Shown: one piece after another, positions 28,200 through 38,761 of the stretch
Position numbering within the stretch: the first letter of the stretch is position 1
Layout of the letters: every line of letters begins with the position of its first letter
DNA from: Hyphomicrobiales bacterium
GTDB lineage: Bacteria; Pseudomonadota; Alphaproteobacteria; Rickettsiales; JACKKO01
Direction of reading: 5' to 3'
Assembly (NCBI GenBank): GCA_024236395.1
Contig: JACKKO010000004.1
Coordinates: 1 to 64,000 of the forward strand
DNA length: 64,000 bases
The notes under the pieces: model-generated
The model's database searches: none
The model's input: the letters and a program-made list of their open reading frames with translations, nothing else
What the model was told of the DNA's origin: nothing
Made by a program: the position numbers and the translations under genes

Positions 28200-31100
28200 T
28201 GGCTGCGCTTCAGTAGGTTCTGCCAGAGCGCCTTTATATCTTCAATAATCATATAAAGCGCCGGTACGAGAATCAGGGTGAGCAGGGTGGCGAACAGGAT
28301 GCCAAACCCCAGCGAAAGCGCCATGGGAATAAGGAAGCGTGCCTGCCGGGAGGTTTCCAGGATCATCGGGGCAAGTCCCATGAAGGTGGTCATGGTGGTG
28401 AGCAGGATCGGGCGAAAACGCTGGGTTCCAGCCTCAATCACCGCCTGCACAGCGTGCATCCCCTTTACGCGTTTGCGATTTGCAAAATCCACCAGTAGCA
28501 GCGAATCATTTACCACTACTCCGGCCAGTGCCATCATCCCAAACAAGCTCATCACGCTAAGGGAATAGCCCATAATGAGATGGCCGATAATCGCCCCCAC
28601 CGTACCAAACGGAATGGCAACCAGTACCATGAATGGCTGACTGTAGCTGGAAAACAGGATCGCCAATAGTGCATAGATCACAAACAATACTGCCCCCAGC
28701 CCAAAGAACAGGCTGTGTACACTATCGCGGATTTCCGCCTGACTACCTTCAAACGAATAACTCAGGCGCGGATAGCGCTGTTGCAGTTCGGATAGGGTAT
28801 CTTTCATAATAGCGGCGATGACGGCATTGGCTTCCGATGGCGGATCCACGTCGGCCTGCACCTGAATGACACGGCGGCTATCACGGCGGTTGATGGTGGT
28901 ATAGGCGCGTCCCTCTGTCATATGCACCAGATCCCGCAGCATGACATCAGACCCGTCCGGCGTTTTAATCATCAGGTTCTTCAGGTAGTATTGCGAAGAA
29001 CGTTGTTCTTCCGGTAAACGTACCAGCACCCGCACTTCGTTACGCCCGCGCTGCTGTTTGAAGGCTTCACTACCGTAGAATGCTGCACGTACCTGCCGGG
29101 CGACGTCGGCGGTTGTCATGCCGAGTGTGTAGCCGAGTTCTTTCATGGTGAAATCAAACTGTTTTTTGCCCTGTGCCGAACCATCATCAATATCTTTAGT
29201 ATTGGGGAAATCCGCCAGTGCACCGGCCAGTTGTACGGCAGCTTTATCCAGCACCGCTGTATCGTGATGGCTGAGTTCCACCGTCAGCGCTGCACCAGAA
29301 CCGGGGCCGCCCCGGTTGGACATGAGTGAGAGCGCTTCCAGCCCGGGGATTTCACCCAGTGCCTCGCGCCAGAGCTTGGTAAATTCCGCAGTGGTGATGG
29401 GGCGTACTTCCGGCTCGGTGAGGAATATGCGCATTTCCACCACGTTTTCCTCAATATCCGTAAAAATGCCTTCCGCCAGTTGTTCGCTACCATGCTGGTC
29501 AATCACGTCCTGGGCGGCATGCATCAACCGGTCTGCGACCTCCTTGGTCTGGGAAAAGGGGGAGCCGACTTTCAGTTCGGCAGAAGCAAAGGCGTAATCG
29601 GATTCCACGCGTGGGAAGAGCGTCATCCCCATACGTCCGCTAAAGACATATCCCCCGGCGATCAGCAGAATACTGATAAACACTGCCAGTGCCAGGTAAC
29701 GGTGTTTCAGTACATGGTTTTGCAGGAACGGAGCATACTGATTCTCAACAAAATGATTAAAGCGCTGGTTAAACCCCTTCTGACGTGCAGCGATATGCTG
29801 CAGCAGGTTGTGCGGGCTACGGGTGCTAACCTGTTTAAAGGTCAGGTGCGCGGGTAGGATAAACAGGCTTTCAATCAGTGAGATAAAAAAGACAAGGATC
29901 ACCACTTCCGGAATCACACTGAAAACTTTCCCCATATGTCCGGGTACAAAGAATAAAGGTACAAATGCCACCATATTCGTAAGTACGCTGATGGTAATAG
30001 GGGTGGCGATTTCCCGTGCCCCCTCGACTGCGGCGCGTAGCGGTGTCAGTCCTTTTTGCCGGTAGTGGTAGATATTTTCTCCGGAAACGATAGCATCATC
30101 CACCACAATCCCCAGCGAGATAATAAAGGCAAACATGGAAACAATATTCACGGTGAAATCCGTGGCCGGGAACAAAAGGAATGCGCCCATAAAAGAAATC
30201 GGGATACCCATGCTGACCCAGAATGCCAACCGCACATCCAGAAATAGTGCAAGAAATGTCACTACCAATATCAGGCCAAACAGCCCATTCGTCATCAATA
30301 ACTCGGCGCGTTGTTCAAACAGACGGGAGCGGTCATTGAAGGTGGTGATGGTTAAGCCGCCAGGAAGCGATTGGTTGAGCTCAGTCACCTGTGTTTTCAC
30401 GGCGGTGGCAACACCGGTGGGGGTTTGTTTGCCAATGCGGTAAACATCAAACAAGATCGCTGGTTTGCCATTGTAAAAGGCATAATTATTGGAATCATCA
30501 AACCCGTCGCTGATGGTGGCAATATCCCCTAAGAATACTTTCGAGCCATTTTCCTGGGTGATGATGGGGATGTTACGGAATTCCTTGGCGGTATTACGGC
30601 GCTCACTCATCCGGACAAGGATTTCACCACTTTCTGTATCCAGACTGCCACCCCCCAGTTCCAGTGCGGTATTGCGAATAATCTGTGCCACGGTGGGGAG
30701 GCTGATTCCATAGCGTCGCAGGTTTTCCTGTGGAATTTCAATATGGATTTCGTAATTCCGTGCTCCCGAAAGTTCCACCGGGCCGATATTCTTGTCTTCC
30801 TCCAACCGCTCCTGAATCTGCTCTGCGGCAGCGCGGAGTGTCCAGGCATCTACTTCACCATAGAGTGCCAGCGAAATGACATCCCTCCGGCGGTTATTGA
30901 CCGAAACTTTCAGGTCTTCGGCCTCCACAGGGAAGGTGGTGATGCGGTCTACGGCACTTTTGGCATCCTGTGCAATACGGATCATTTCATCGATATCCAG
31001 CACCTCTGCGGTGACGCTGCCGCTGCTCTCCCGCGCGGTGGACGTGATTTCCCCCAGCCCGTCGATATCTGTCAATGCGTCCTCAATGGCCAGGACAATG

Positions 31101-31324
31101 CCTTGCTCTACCTCCTCCGGGCTGGCACCGGGGTAGGACATGCTTACGGTGATGGTATCCAGCGCGAATTCCGGGAAGACTTCCTTGGTGCTCTGGCTGA
31201 AAAAAAATAACCCCCCCATTAGGAAGATAATCATCAACAGGTTTGCCGCTACCGGGTGCCCGGCCATCCAGGCGATGGGGCCGGGTGGAATATCTTTCAA
31301 ATCCGGGTGGGGCGTGAAAGCCAT
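28196..31324 (-). CDS. RND-family efflux pump inner membrane permease
   Basis: 1042 residues with twelve membrane helices and two large periplasmic loops, the AcrB/MexB-type plan. The proton-relay Asp pair is visible in helix 4 (GIVVDDAIVSGENIYHY). The start MAFTPHPDL lacks the usual short N-terminus but leads into a first helix at about 20-45. The long-branch RND group to which it appears to belong (IAWMAGHPVAANLL, VFPEF) exports hydrophobic compounds or, in some members, lipids. It begins 3 bp after the membrane fusion protein gene and is third in the OMF-MFP-RND operon. Confidence 0.95.
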   Translation of the reverse strand: MAFTPHPDLKDIPPGPIAWMAGHPVAANLLMIIFLMGGLFFFSQSTKEVFPEFALDTITVSMSYPGASPEEVEQGIVLAIEDALTDIDGLGEITSTARESSGSVTAEVLDIDEMIRIAQDAKSAVDRITTFPVEAEDLKVSVNNRRRDVISLALYGEVDAWTLRAAAEQIQERLEEDKNIGPVELSGARNYEIHIEIPQENLRRYGISLPTVAQIIRNTALELGGGSLDTESGEILVRMSERRNTAKEFRNIPIITQENGSKVFLGDIATISDGFDDSNNYAFYNGKPAILFDVYRIGKQTPTGVATAVKTQVTELNQSLPGGLTITTFNDRSRLFEQRAELLMTNGLFGLILVVTFLALFLDVRLAFWVSMGIPISFMGAFLLFPATDFTVNIVSMFAFIISLGIVVDDAIVSGENIYHYRQKGLTPLRAAVEGAREIATPITISVLTNMVAFVPLFFVPGHMGKVFSVIPEVVILVFFISLIESLFILPAHLTFKQVSTRSPHNLLQHIAARQKGFNQRFNHFVENQYAPFLQNHVLKHRYLALAVFISILLIAGGYVFSGRMGMTLFPRVESDYAFASAELKVGSPFSQTKEVADRLMHAAQDVIDQHGSEQLAEGIFTDIEENVVEMRIFLTEPEVRPITTAEFTKLWREALGEIPGLEALSLMSNRGGPGSGAALTVELSHHDTAVLDKAAVQLAGALADFPNTKDIDDGSAQGKKQFDFTMKELGYTLGMTTADVARQVRAAFYGSEAFKQQRGRNEVRVLVRLPEEQRSSQYYLKNLMIKTPDGSDVMLRDLVHMTEGRAYTTINRRDSRRVIQVQADVDPPSEANAVIAAIMKDTLSELQQRYPRLSYSFEGSQAEIRDSVHSLFFGLGAVLFVIYALLAILFSSYSQPFMVLVAIPFGTVGAIIGHLIMGYSLSVMSLFGMMALAGVVVNDSLLLVDFANRKRVKGMHAVQAVIEAGTQRFRPILLTTMTTFMGLAPMILETSRQARFLIPMALSLGFGILFATLLTLILVPALYMIIEDIKALWQNLLKRSH

Positions 31325-31327
31325 GGG

Positions 31328-32527
31328 CTATTGTCCCCCGGCAGGAGCAGCAGGTGCTTCGTCTGTGCTCTGCAAGCGGACGCGCATCCCCTCTACTGGC
31401 ACCGGGATATTGGAGGAAATGATCTGGTCTTCCGGTGCAATCCCCTGATCAAAATACACATAATGGCGGTCTTCATAGAGTGGGGTAACCGGGCGGATCT
31501 CAAGTGTACCCGCTTTTTCAATCCATAGCACGTTCCCGTCGCGCAGCAGCTGGATGGGCAAGCGCGTTACATGCGTGAGCGTCTTGCCTTCCAGTTTCAC
31601 CGTCACATAATCGCCCAGGATGAGTGGTTGTTTATCCTGCATCTGCTTGGGTCCAACCAGCAGCAGTGGGTCAGGCACGGCAACGAGTAAATCCGCGAGG
31701 CGGGACTGTGGGTCCAGTGTACCCACCATACGCAACAGGTAGCCCTCACGTGAGGCATTACCTTCCCCAAACAGGATGTGGGCAGGGCTGGGATCATGGG
31801 TTTTGGCGGTCGCCAGTTTCAGCCATTGCAAATGCTGGGTGGGCACGGAGATTTTGACCCAGTATTCGTCCGTATTGACCAGTGTGGCCAGCGTAGTCTG
31901 GTTAGAAACCGTATCCCCCAATGTAACGAAGCGTTCTGTCACCAGTGCATTAAACGGGGCGTGAATGGTGGTGCGTGCCAGCATGAGCTTCGCAGCATCC
32001 AGTTCCGCCTGTGCTTTTTCCAGCTCTGCCCGGGCCTGTGCCAGTTGAGGTTCACGCAGCGCAAGATTGGGACGCTCCAGCTTTTTCCCGGTGGTTTTGG
32101 CCAGGATATCCAGCTCACGCCTTGCTACGGATTGCCGTCCCATTTCCAGTGCATAATCGGCTTCGGCCTGTTTTAGTAACGCTTCCTGTTTTTTGACGCC
32201 TAGTGCATAATCCTCCGGGTCAATATGGAGTATGGGATCGCCCATGCGGAAGAATCCTCCGGGAACAAAACTATCTGCAATAAACTCCACCGTGCCGGAG
32301 ACCTGTGGTTTCAGCGCGACTTCCATCGCCGGGACGATTTGCCCCATGGCTTCCAGTTCGATGGTATAATCGCCGGTTTCCGTCGTGGTAGTCGTGACCA
32401 GCATGCCCTGTTCTTCAGGTTTTGGACGCTTTTTGGCCTCGTTGGGGTTGAGGATAAACAGGGCTGTGATAGCAATGCCGCCTAGCAGTACCAGTAAAGG
32501 GAGGAATGGTTTGAGACGGGACATCAT
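31328..32527 (-). CDS. RND efflux membrane fusion protein (periplasmic adaptor)
   Basis: 399 residues. A short N-terminal membrane anchor (FLPLLVLLGGIAITALFIL) is followed by a lipoyl half-motif (EVALKPQVSGTVEFIA), a coiled-coil hairpin (about 115-185: KKQEALLKQAEADYAL, then ARAELEKAQAELDAAK), the returning lipoyl half (ARTTIHAPFNALVTERFV) and beta-barrel domains. It bridges the RND pump and the outer membrane channel in the periplasm. It overlaps the upstream channel gene by 4 bp and abuts the pump gene. Its Ala/Pro-rich tail (APAAPAGGQ) is disordered. Confidence 0.95.
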   Translation of the reverse strand: MMSRLKPFLPLLVLLGGIAITALFILNPNEAKKRPKPEEQGMLVTTTTTETGDYTIELEAMGQIVPAMEVALKPQVSGTVEFIADSFVPGGFFRMGDPILHIDPEDYALGVKKQEALLKQAEADYALEMGRQSVARRELDILAKTTGKKLERPNLALREPQLAQARAELEKAQAELDAAKLMLARTTIHAPFNALVTERFVTLGDTVSNQTTLATLVNTDEYWVKISVPTQHLQWLKLATAKTHDPSPAHILFGEGNASREGYLLRMVGTLDPQSRLADLLVAVPDPLLLVGPKQMQDKQPLILGDYVTVKLEGKTLTHVTRLPIQLLRDGNVLWIEKAGTLEIRPVTPLYEDRHYVYFDQGIAPEDQIISSNIPVPVEGMRVRLQSTDEAPAAPAGGQ

Positions 32528-33909
32528 GAGGGCTTCTGCTCCTTTTGGTGCCAGTCATTCACGCCCAGTGCCCGGTAAAGCGCCACACGAAAGAGTGCCA
32601 GATCACGTTCTGCCTGCACGTATTGCCGTTCCAGGCTTTGTACACTGCGCAGGCTGGTCAGTACGTTGATATAGCCGGTATCTCCGTTGCTATAGCTGAG
32701 TTGTGCCTGTTCCAGCGCAGCACGGGCACTTTCCAGTTGGCGCGTGATGGCATCGCATTTTTGCAGTTGGAAGTGATTTTGCGTTAGCGCATCTTCCACT
32801 TCGGCTATGGCACCAATTACGGTTTCACGGTAGGCATGAAAACGCTCATCCGCCCGTGCTTTCTGACGCAGCACTTCAGCGCGCCGTTCACCACCATCCA
32901 GGATGGGCAAGGCTGCCTCAGCGACAAGATTTAAAAGCCAGCTATCGAACAGCCCGCTTAGTTTTGTGGCAGAACTGGTGATGTTGGCAGAGAGGGTGAA
33001 GGCCGGTAGGCGATCCCGCACAGCGGCGCTGGTGGCCCAATCAGCAGAGCGCAGGCGTAGCCACGCTGCTTCAATATCCGGCCGGGTTTCCAGCAATGTT
33101 GAGGGCAGACCGGTAGCTGGCAGTGCTGGTATTTTCGGGATGCTGTCCCCACCCACAGAGAAATGCGCACCAGGATTTTTCCCTACCAGTGCTGCTAGCT
33201 GGTGCAGGATTAATTCCTGGCTGGTCTGAATGTCCGGTAACTGGGCCTTGCTACTTTCCAGCGTTTCTTTTTGCTGTAAGACGTCCAGCAAGCTGCCGCT
33301 ACCATTGGCATAGCGTTCATGTTGCAAATCCAGGATTGTAGTATTGGTATCAATTTGGTCAGCAATCATACGGCTCTCGGCGCGCAGGGCACGCAAGCGT
33401 AACCAGTTTTCCACCACGGACGCACTGAGGGTGATAGATGCCACGTTGAGATCCTGCAGGCTGGCCTGTGCCTCCAGAATATCCGCCTCGGCCGCCGCGC
33501 GGTTTTTGCCCCAGATATCCAGTTCATAGCTGGCCGCACCGCTTAAAGAGAGGGAATCGCTGCTGGTATTTTCAGTCCGGGTACCGCGGCGTTCACCGGT
33601 AATACTGGCCGAAGGTAGTAGGTCGGCATAGGTTTTACCCGCAACAGCGGCCGCCTGTTCGAGTCGTGTGCGGGTTTGGTTAATGCCTGGATTATCGTTT
33701 AGCGCCATCTGCACCAGCGCATTCAGCCCGGAATCCTGATAAATATCCCACCAGCGCTCAGGTAGTGGCTCAGCCGCGTTGCTATTAACTGTGCGGGCGT
33801 AGCGTTCCGGGAGCACAGCGATGGTGGCCGCGTTGCGCGGCGATGGCATGGCGCACGCTGTCAGCAATGCAAACACGCAAACCCTCCCTATCGCTTTGGC
33901 TATATTCAC
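32524..33909 (-). CDS. NodT/TolC-family outer membrane efflux lipoprotein
   Basis: 461 residues. A lipoprotein signal peptide with lipobox LTAC places the lipidated cysteine at about residue 19. Two repeats of the outer membrane efflux protein fold follow (LEQAAAVAGKTYADLLPS, then GAASYELDIWGKNRAAAEAD, typical of NodT/OprM). It forms the trimeric channel of the tripartite pump. First gene of the operon, so the promoter should lie in 33910-34000. No regulator gene is adjacent. Confidence 0.95.
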   Translation of the reverse strand: MNIAKAIGRVCVFALLTACAMPSPRNAATIAVLPERYARTVNSNAAEPLPERWWDIYQDSGLNALVQMALNDNPGINQTRTRLEQAAAVAGKTYADLLPSASITGERRGTRTENTSSDSLSLSGAASYELDIWGKNRAAAEADILEAQASLQDLNVASITLSASVVENWLRLRALRAESRMIADQIDTNTTILDLQHERYANGSGSLLDVLQQKETLESSKAQLPDIQTSQELILHQLAALVGKNPGAHFSVGGDSIPKIPALPATGLPSTLLETRPDIEAAWLRLRSADWATSAAVRDRLPAFTLSANITSSATKLSGLFDSWLLNLVAEAALPILDGGERRAEVLRQKARADERFHAYRETVIGAIAEVEDALTQNHFQLQKCDAITRQLESARAALEQAQLSYSNGDTGYINVLTSLRSVQSLERQYVQAERDLALFRVALYRALGVNDWHQKEQKPS

Positions 33910-34103
33910 CCTGTCCCCATTAGTCCCATAACCTTAATACGACAGAATGTAATAAAATCTCCGCCATATCATGCTATGCGACCCATTTTCCTTGAAGCTA
34001 GACGAATCCGATTCCACCCTCAATCAACACCGGATTTGAAAGGCACAAAGCATTAACGGTCTTAGCCAGGCTGTGGCAATTTTGAACAAAAACGGGAAAG
34101 AAA

Positions 34104-34669
34104 TTACAGAGTGGAAGTGTGTTTTAAAAGAATGGGTAGTAGTGATTTGGCAATCACTTTCACGCCTTCGGCGTTGGGGTGGATGCCATCGGCCTGCATC
34201 AATGCCGGGTTCCCATAGGTGGGGGCGATTAAGAAGGGAATAAGCGGAATATCATAGGTTTTCGCCAGTTTCGGGTAGAGGCTGTTGATGGTGTTTTCAT
34301 ACTCTGCACCCAGATTTTCTGGCGCCTGTACAGCAGAAAGAACGACCGGGATATCACGTGTCTTGAGTAATTCCAGCATAGCGGCAAGGTTTTCCCGTGT
34401 GAGCTCCGGTGGGATGCCGCGCAGGACATCATTACCGCCCAGTGCAAGCACGACCAGGTTGGGGTGGTATTTATCCAGCGTCCATGCAAGGCGGTTGCGT
34501 CCACCGCTGGTGGTATCCCCGGAAACACTGCCGTTAATTACCCGTATCTCCGGGTGGGTTTCCTGCAGTAAATCTTCCAGCTGGGAGGGTAGGGACCCGC
34601 ATTGCTCAGGCCATAGCCAGCAGTGATGCTATCACCAAAAAAGCAAGATAAGCGGTTGAGTCCTGGCAT
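34104..34669 (-). pseudogene. tesA: SGNH arylesterase / thioesterase I (TesA-like), frameshifted
   Basis: The reading begins at ATG 34669 with block I (FFGDSITAGYGLSNAG, catalytic Ser). Near 34585 it must shift frame to continue as QLEDLLQETHPEIRVINGSVSGDTTSGGR, then ALGGNDVLRG (oxyanion Asn) and DGIHPNAEG (Asp-His pair) to the stop at 34104. Restoring one base in the CCCTCCC stretch would give a normal TesA of about 189 residues. So the gene is inactivated by a one-base deletion, or the assembly has an error in a C-rich tract. tesA divergent from ybbA-ybbP is a well-known arrangement in proteobacteria, which confirms identity. The downstream part has an internal ATG (34451) but would lack the catalytic Ser. 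Confidence 0.85.
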
Positions 34670-34699
34670 GCGTGGGATAGTATTCCGGTATAAAAAAGA

Positions 34700-35401
34700 A
34701 TGGTGAAAAGTATGACACGTAACACGAATGGTCCGATAATTTTGTTGGAGCATGTTTCACTTACCCTGCCAGGGCCGGGCAAGCAGCCAGTATCCATTCT
34801 ACAGGATATCAGTATGCAAGTACAGAAAGGTGAGGCCATTGGCGTAGTGGGCCCGTCTGGTTCCGGGAAGACCTCCTTGCTGATGCTGATTGCCGGGGTG
34901 GAGCGCGCGACCGGCGGGAAAATCCGGGTGGCCGGGGAGGATATCACGCAGATGGACGAGGATGAACTGGCAGCATTCCGGCGGCGGCATGTGGGGGTGG
35001 TGTTCCAGAATTTCCACCTGATCCCTACCATGACCGCACTGGAAAATGTATCTGTGGCGCTGGAGCTGGCCGGGTGTGAGGATGCCGAGGCTGAGGCAGT
35101 AAAGCATTTGGAGGCGGTGGGGCTGGCCGCCCGCACCGGGCATTATCCGGAGCAACTTTCTGGTGGGGAGCAACAGCGCGTGGCGCTGGCACGGGCGTTT
35201 GCCACCAAGCCCGCGTTGCTGCTGGCGGATGAGCCCACCGGCAATCTGGATAGCGATAATGGCAAACATATCATAGAGTTGCTTTTTGGGCTGAAGGAGC
35301 GCTATGGCACCACCCTCATCCTGATTACGCACGATAGCGCACTTGCCGCGCAGACCTCCCGGCAATGGCAGATGAAGGACGGGCATTTGCGTGAACACTG
35401 A
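34700..35401 (+). CDS. ybbA: ABC transporter ATPase, YbbA/LolD-like
   Basis: 233 residues. Walker [11 protein letters not shown]-loop FQNF, signature [14 protein letters not shown], Walker [13 protein letters not shown] and switch His (ITHD) are all intact. It powers the FtsX-like permease downstream, whose start overlaps its end by 11 bp. The family is MacB/LolD-type, acting on envelope substrates instead of importing small molecules. The start could be ATG 34700 or ATG 34712; either leaves the same domain. Divergent from the broken tesA. Confidence 0.93.
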   Translation: MVKSMTRNTNGPIILLEHVSLTLPGPGKQPVSILQDISMQVQKGEAIGVVGPSGSGKTSLLMLIAGVERATGGKIRVAGEDITQMDEDELAAFRRRHVGVVFQNFHLIPTMTALENVSVALELAGCEDAEAEAVKHLEAVGLAARTGHYPEQLSGGEQQRVALARAFATKPALLLADEPTGNLDSDNGKHIIELLFGLKERYGTTLILITHDSALAAQTSRQWQMKDGHLREH

Positions 35402-37919
35402 TATCCGCATGGCATGGCGTCTGGCGCGCCGTGAGCTGCGCCATGGCTGGAAGCATTTCACGGTGCTGGTAGCGTGTATGATGCTGGGTGTGGCCGTGAT
35501 GGGCAGCGTAAACAGTGTCAGCTACATGATGGAACGCGCACTGACGCGTGAAGCCCAAAGTCTGCTGGGCGGGGATATGGAAATCCGCACCCGGGGCGTT
35601 GCCGCAACGGCACCACAAAGGCAGGCGATGGCCAAATATGGGACGCTTTCCTATGTCAGCACGATGCGCACCATGCTGCATAGCGGGGATACCAGTACGC
35701 TGGTGGAACTGAAAGCAGTGGATGATGCCTATCCACTGTTGGGGAAACTGGAACTGAACGAAGCACTCACTCCGGCGGAAGCGATGGCAGATGGCGGCGT
35801 GATCGTGGATGCCATTCTGCTGGCGCAGCTCAACCTGAAGCTGGGGGATACGGTTCGGCTGGGTGAGGGGACGTATACGATTCGTGCTACACTGCGCACC
35901 GAGCCAGACCGGGCGGTGCAGATTTTTAGCTTTGGGCCACGGGTGATGCTTTCCCATGCATCGCTGGCGGTGTCCGGACTGGTGAATACGTTCAGCCTGA
36001 TTGAGCATCGCTACCGGTTGCGTGTGCCGTTTGCGGGGGGTGTGAATAAGGCCTATGCGGAGATGGTAAAACAGACGCTAGCCCGCCGATTTCTAGATCG
36101 TTCCTGGCAAGTCAGTACCGGTTCAGATGGTAACCGTATGTTACGCCGCTTCCTCGATCAGCTGCTTTCATTCCTTACGCTTTCCGGGCTGGCAACGTTT
36201 TTGATTGCCGGGATTGGGATTGGCAGCAGCGTGCGTGCGTATCTGGAAAAGAAATCCCCAACCATTGCCGTATTGAAAGTGCAGGGGGCATCGCGGCGGA
36301 TTGTGCTGCTGACTTACCTGATGGTGCTGGCCATACTGGCGCTGGCCGGTGGTGTGGTGGGGGTAGTGCTGGCGGCGGGCATTATTTCGGCACTCTTACC
36401 CTTGGTGACGCCCATCCTGCCGATTCTGTCGGATTACGGTACACTGGGGATTCCGCCACTGGTACTGGCATTGTGGTATGGCATCCTGATTACCTACCTG
36501 TTTTCCATTCCGGCACTGATGAGTGCACTAGAGATCCGTCCTGCCTTACTTTTCCGCAGTAAGGCAGGAATACTCCTGTTCCGACCTGACAGGCGGATCT
36601 GGAGGGTGACAGCAACGCTGGCATTTGTATTGGCCTATACGCTGGTGATGATGGCGCAGGATAAACATTTTATGCTGGGGGCGATGGCGGTGATGCTGGG
36701 GGCATTTCTGCTGTTCTGGCTTTGTGCGCTGGCGGTGAAATGGCTGGCGCGGCGTATCCATGTGCGACGCCCGTGGCTGAAGCTGGCGCTGGCGAATCTG
36801 TATCGTCCGGGGGCGACAACGGGGACGGTAATTTTTGCGATTGGTATCAGTCTGACGGTTTTGATTGCACTTACGCTGACCGAGGCCAATTTCCAGGCGC
36901 GGATCAAGCGGGTGGCGGAGGAGGAAGCGCCCTCGCTGTTCATGATGGATATCCAACCCCATCAGCAGGAAGGATTGCACCGGCTGCTGCGGGAGTATGC
37001 CAGTGACGGGCGGATTATGCTGTACCCCATGGTGCGTGGGCGTATCAGCGCGATCAACGGCAAGCCGGTGGTGGAATCCGATGTGGATGAAGAAGTGCGC
37101 TGGGCGGTGCGTGGGGATCGTGGCCTGAGCTACAGCGCGGTGCCGCCGGAAAATGCCTCGCTGATTGCCGGGGAATGGTGGCCGGGGGATTATGCCGGGC
37201 CACCGTTGATCTCAGTGGATTCCCGCTTTCTGGATGGGATGCATCTGAAGCTGGGTGATACGCTGACGTTAACGATCCTGGGAGAGGATATTACTGCCAC
37301 GGTTGCCAGCGCGCGGGATATTGACTACACCACGTTCCAGATCAACTTCGCCATGATGCTCTCACCGGGCGTGATCGACCAATTTCCGCACACCTATCTG
37401 GCAACGATTCATCTGGGACACCAACACGCGCAGGAAGTGGCGCTGGTGAAAGCGATAACGCGTGAATTTCCAGGGGTGACGATTATCCGCACGCAGCAGG
37501 TGGTGGAAACCGTACGCGAGATGATGCATCACATCGCGACGGCACTCCGGGTGACGGTGCTCATCAGTCTGCTGGCCGGGCTGATGGTGCTGACCAGCGC
37601 ACTGAGCACCACGCTTGAGCAACGGCTTTATGATACGGCGGTGCTGAAGGTGCTGGGGGCACGGCAGGCGGATATTCTGAAAAGCTGCACCACGGAATGG
37701 ATGCTGCTGGCAGTCATCACCGCGACTATTGCCGCCGGGATCGGGACATTCAGCGCCTGGTTGATTATGGAGCGGTTTCGTGGGCAGGGCTTCTCGGTGA
37801 TGCCGGAGGTAACGGGACTGACCATTGCCGCCTGTATGGTGGTGATTTGGTTGACCGGTTACTGGGGGAACCGCCGTCTGTTCCGTCTGCGCCCCGCCAG
37901 CCTGCTCAGGAATGAGTGA
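35391..37919 (+). CDS. ybbP: FtsX-like ABC permease, YbbP family
   Basis: 842 residues. One N-terminal helix (HFTVLVACMMLGVAVMGSV), a periplasmic MacB-like domain (residues about 50-245) and two sets of FtsX helices (about 260-420 and 700-830) separated by a second periplasmic domain give the YbbP plan of ten membrane segments. With YbbA it probably pulls lipids, lipoproteins or hydrophobic molecules out of the inner membrane. It overlaps ybbA by 11 bp. Near the middle, a cytoplasmic loop and hydrophobic pair (about 400-450) connect the two halves. The length is normal for the family. Confidence 0.92.
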   Translation: MNTDIRMAWRLARRELRHGWKHFTVLVACMMLGVAVMGSVNSVSYMMERALTREAQSLLGGDMEIRTRGVAATAPQRQAMAKYGTLSYVSTMRTMLHSGDTSTLVELKAVDDAYPLLGKLELNEALTPAEAMADGGVIVDAILLAQLNLKLGDTVRLGEGTYTIRATLRTEPDRAVQIFSFGPRVMLSHASLAVSGLVNTFSLIEHRYRLRVPFAGGVNKAYAEMVKQTLARRFLDRSWQVSTGSDGNRMLRRFLDQLLSFLTLSGLATFLIAGIGIGSSVRAYLEKKSPTIAVLKVQGASRRIVLLTYLMVLAILALAGGVVGVVLAAGIISALLPLVTPILPILSDYGTLGIPPLVLALWYGILITYLFSIPALMSALEIRPALLFRSKAGILLFRPDRRIWRVTATLAFVLAYTLVMMAQDKHFMLGAMAVMLGAFLLFWLCALAVKWLARRIHVRRPWLKLALANLYRPGATTGTVIFAIGISLTVLIALTLTEANFQARIKRVAEEEAPSLFMMDIQPHQQEGLHRLLREYASDGRIMLYPMVRGRISAINGKPVVESDVDEEVRWAVRGDRGLSYSAVPPENASLIAGEWWPGDYAGPPLISVDSRFLDGMHLKLGDTLTLTILGEDITATVASARDIDYTTFQINFAMMLSPGVIDQFPHTYLATIHLGHQHAQEVALVKAITREFPGVTIIRTQQVVETVREMMHHIATALRVTVLISLLAGLMVLTSALSTTLEQRLYDTAVLKVLGARQADILKSCTTEWMLLAVITATIAAGIGTFSAWLIMERFRGQGFSVMPEVTGLTIAACMVVIWLTGYWGNRRLFRLRPASLLRNE

Positions 37920-37927
37920 GGAGTGGT

Positions 37928-38761
37928 CTAGCCGCGACGTCTGCCACCCGTTAGGTGCATGCCGGATGTCTGGCCACTTATTCTCGCCACATCCCCTGCA
38001 ATTTGTTCCGGGATTGAGAATGGGCGTATTTCTTGAAGCACTGGGGGAGTAATTGAAGGAACCTGGGTGTTGATTCCCTGTATTGTGTGATTTTTGACGA
38101 AGGCACCGACAAAAAGTTCGGCAGTGGTATTGGGATCAATAAAATGCGTCGTCGTGAGTACAGTATGTATTTTTGGAATGTCCGCAGTTTTAAAATCTGC
38201 GGAAAAAAGCGTCAGTAACGCACCCAGTGTCTGTAATTTTGCTTCCCGTTTGATATCCTCGATGTTTGGTGCCTGAGCCGTCGTAATCTTTCCCAGCCGT
38301 TTTTCAATCACGAGGTGTGCCAGCGTATAGAGTGCCTCATACATCTTATCATCGCTGAGCTGCCCCGATTCTACAGCAGCAAGGAACGGAAGTTCCGGCT
38401 TTCTAAATCCTAGACCAGGCACAGCACTATATTTGCCTTCTGATTTAAATTGAATTGCTGTTTTTTTGAATAGGTCGCCAAAATTGGTATGTGCAACAAG
38501 TAGATTATACAGCGCATGGATACGTTCATAATCAATGCTATGCTTGGCCTCAAGGTTGCCTTTGCCGGTGATGCGTGCTTTTTGTCCCTCTACGACTGTC
38601 GTTTTAAATATGATAGGCGTATTTTGTGCCTGCCAGAAATGGCAGACATTGGTTAATTTGCTGACGGTATCATGCGAATGATGCCTCACCTTTGTTGCTT
38701 CTTTGACCAGTGTATCCGGATCGCTGTCTCTTTCCCATAGTCCTTCTGGTTGGTTTGCCAT
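37928..38761 (-). CDS. Hypothetical cytoplasmic protein, 277 aa
   Basis: I do not recognise it. It has no signal peptide and no membrane helix. It appears largely alpha-helical (KYSAVPGLGFRKPELPFL, DDKMYEALYTLAHLVIEKRLGK), with a Pro-rich stretch and a Gly/Arg-rich tail (GGRRRG). It is convergent with ybbP with an 8-bp gap and stands alone on its strand. The unknown gene at 45516-46835 has similar composition and style but a recognisable fold, which this one lacks. Confidence 0.6.
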   Translation of the reverse strand: MANQPEGLWERDSDPDTLVKEATKVRHHSHDTVSKLTNVCHFWQAQNTPIIFKTTVVEGQKARITGKGNLEAKHSIDYERIHALYNLLVAHTNFGDLFKKTAIQFKSEGKYSAVPGLGFRKPELPFLAAVESGQLSDDKMYEALYTLAHLVIEKRLGKITTAQAPNIEDIKREAKLQTLGALLTLFSADFKTADIPKIHTVLTTTHFIDPNTTAELFVGAFVKNHTIQGINTQVPSITPPVLQEIRPFSIPEQIAGDVARISGQTSGMHLTGGRRRG

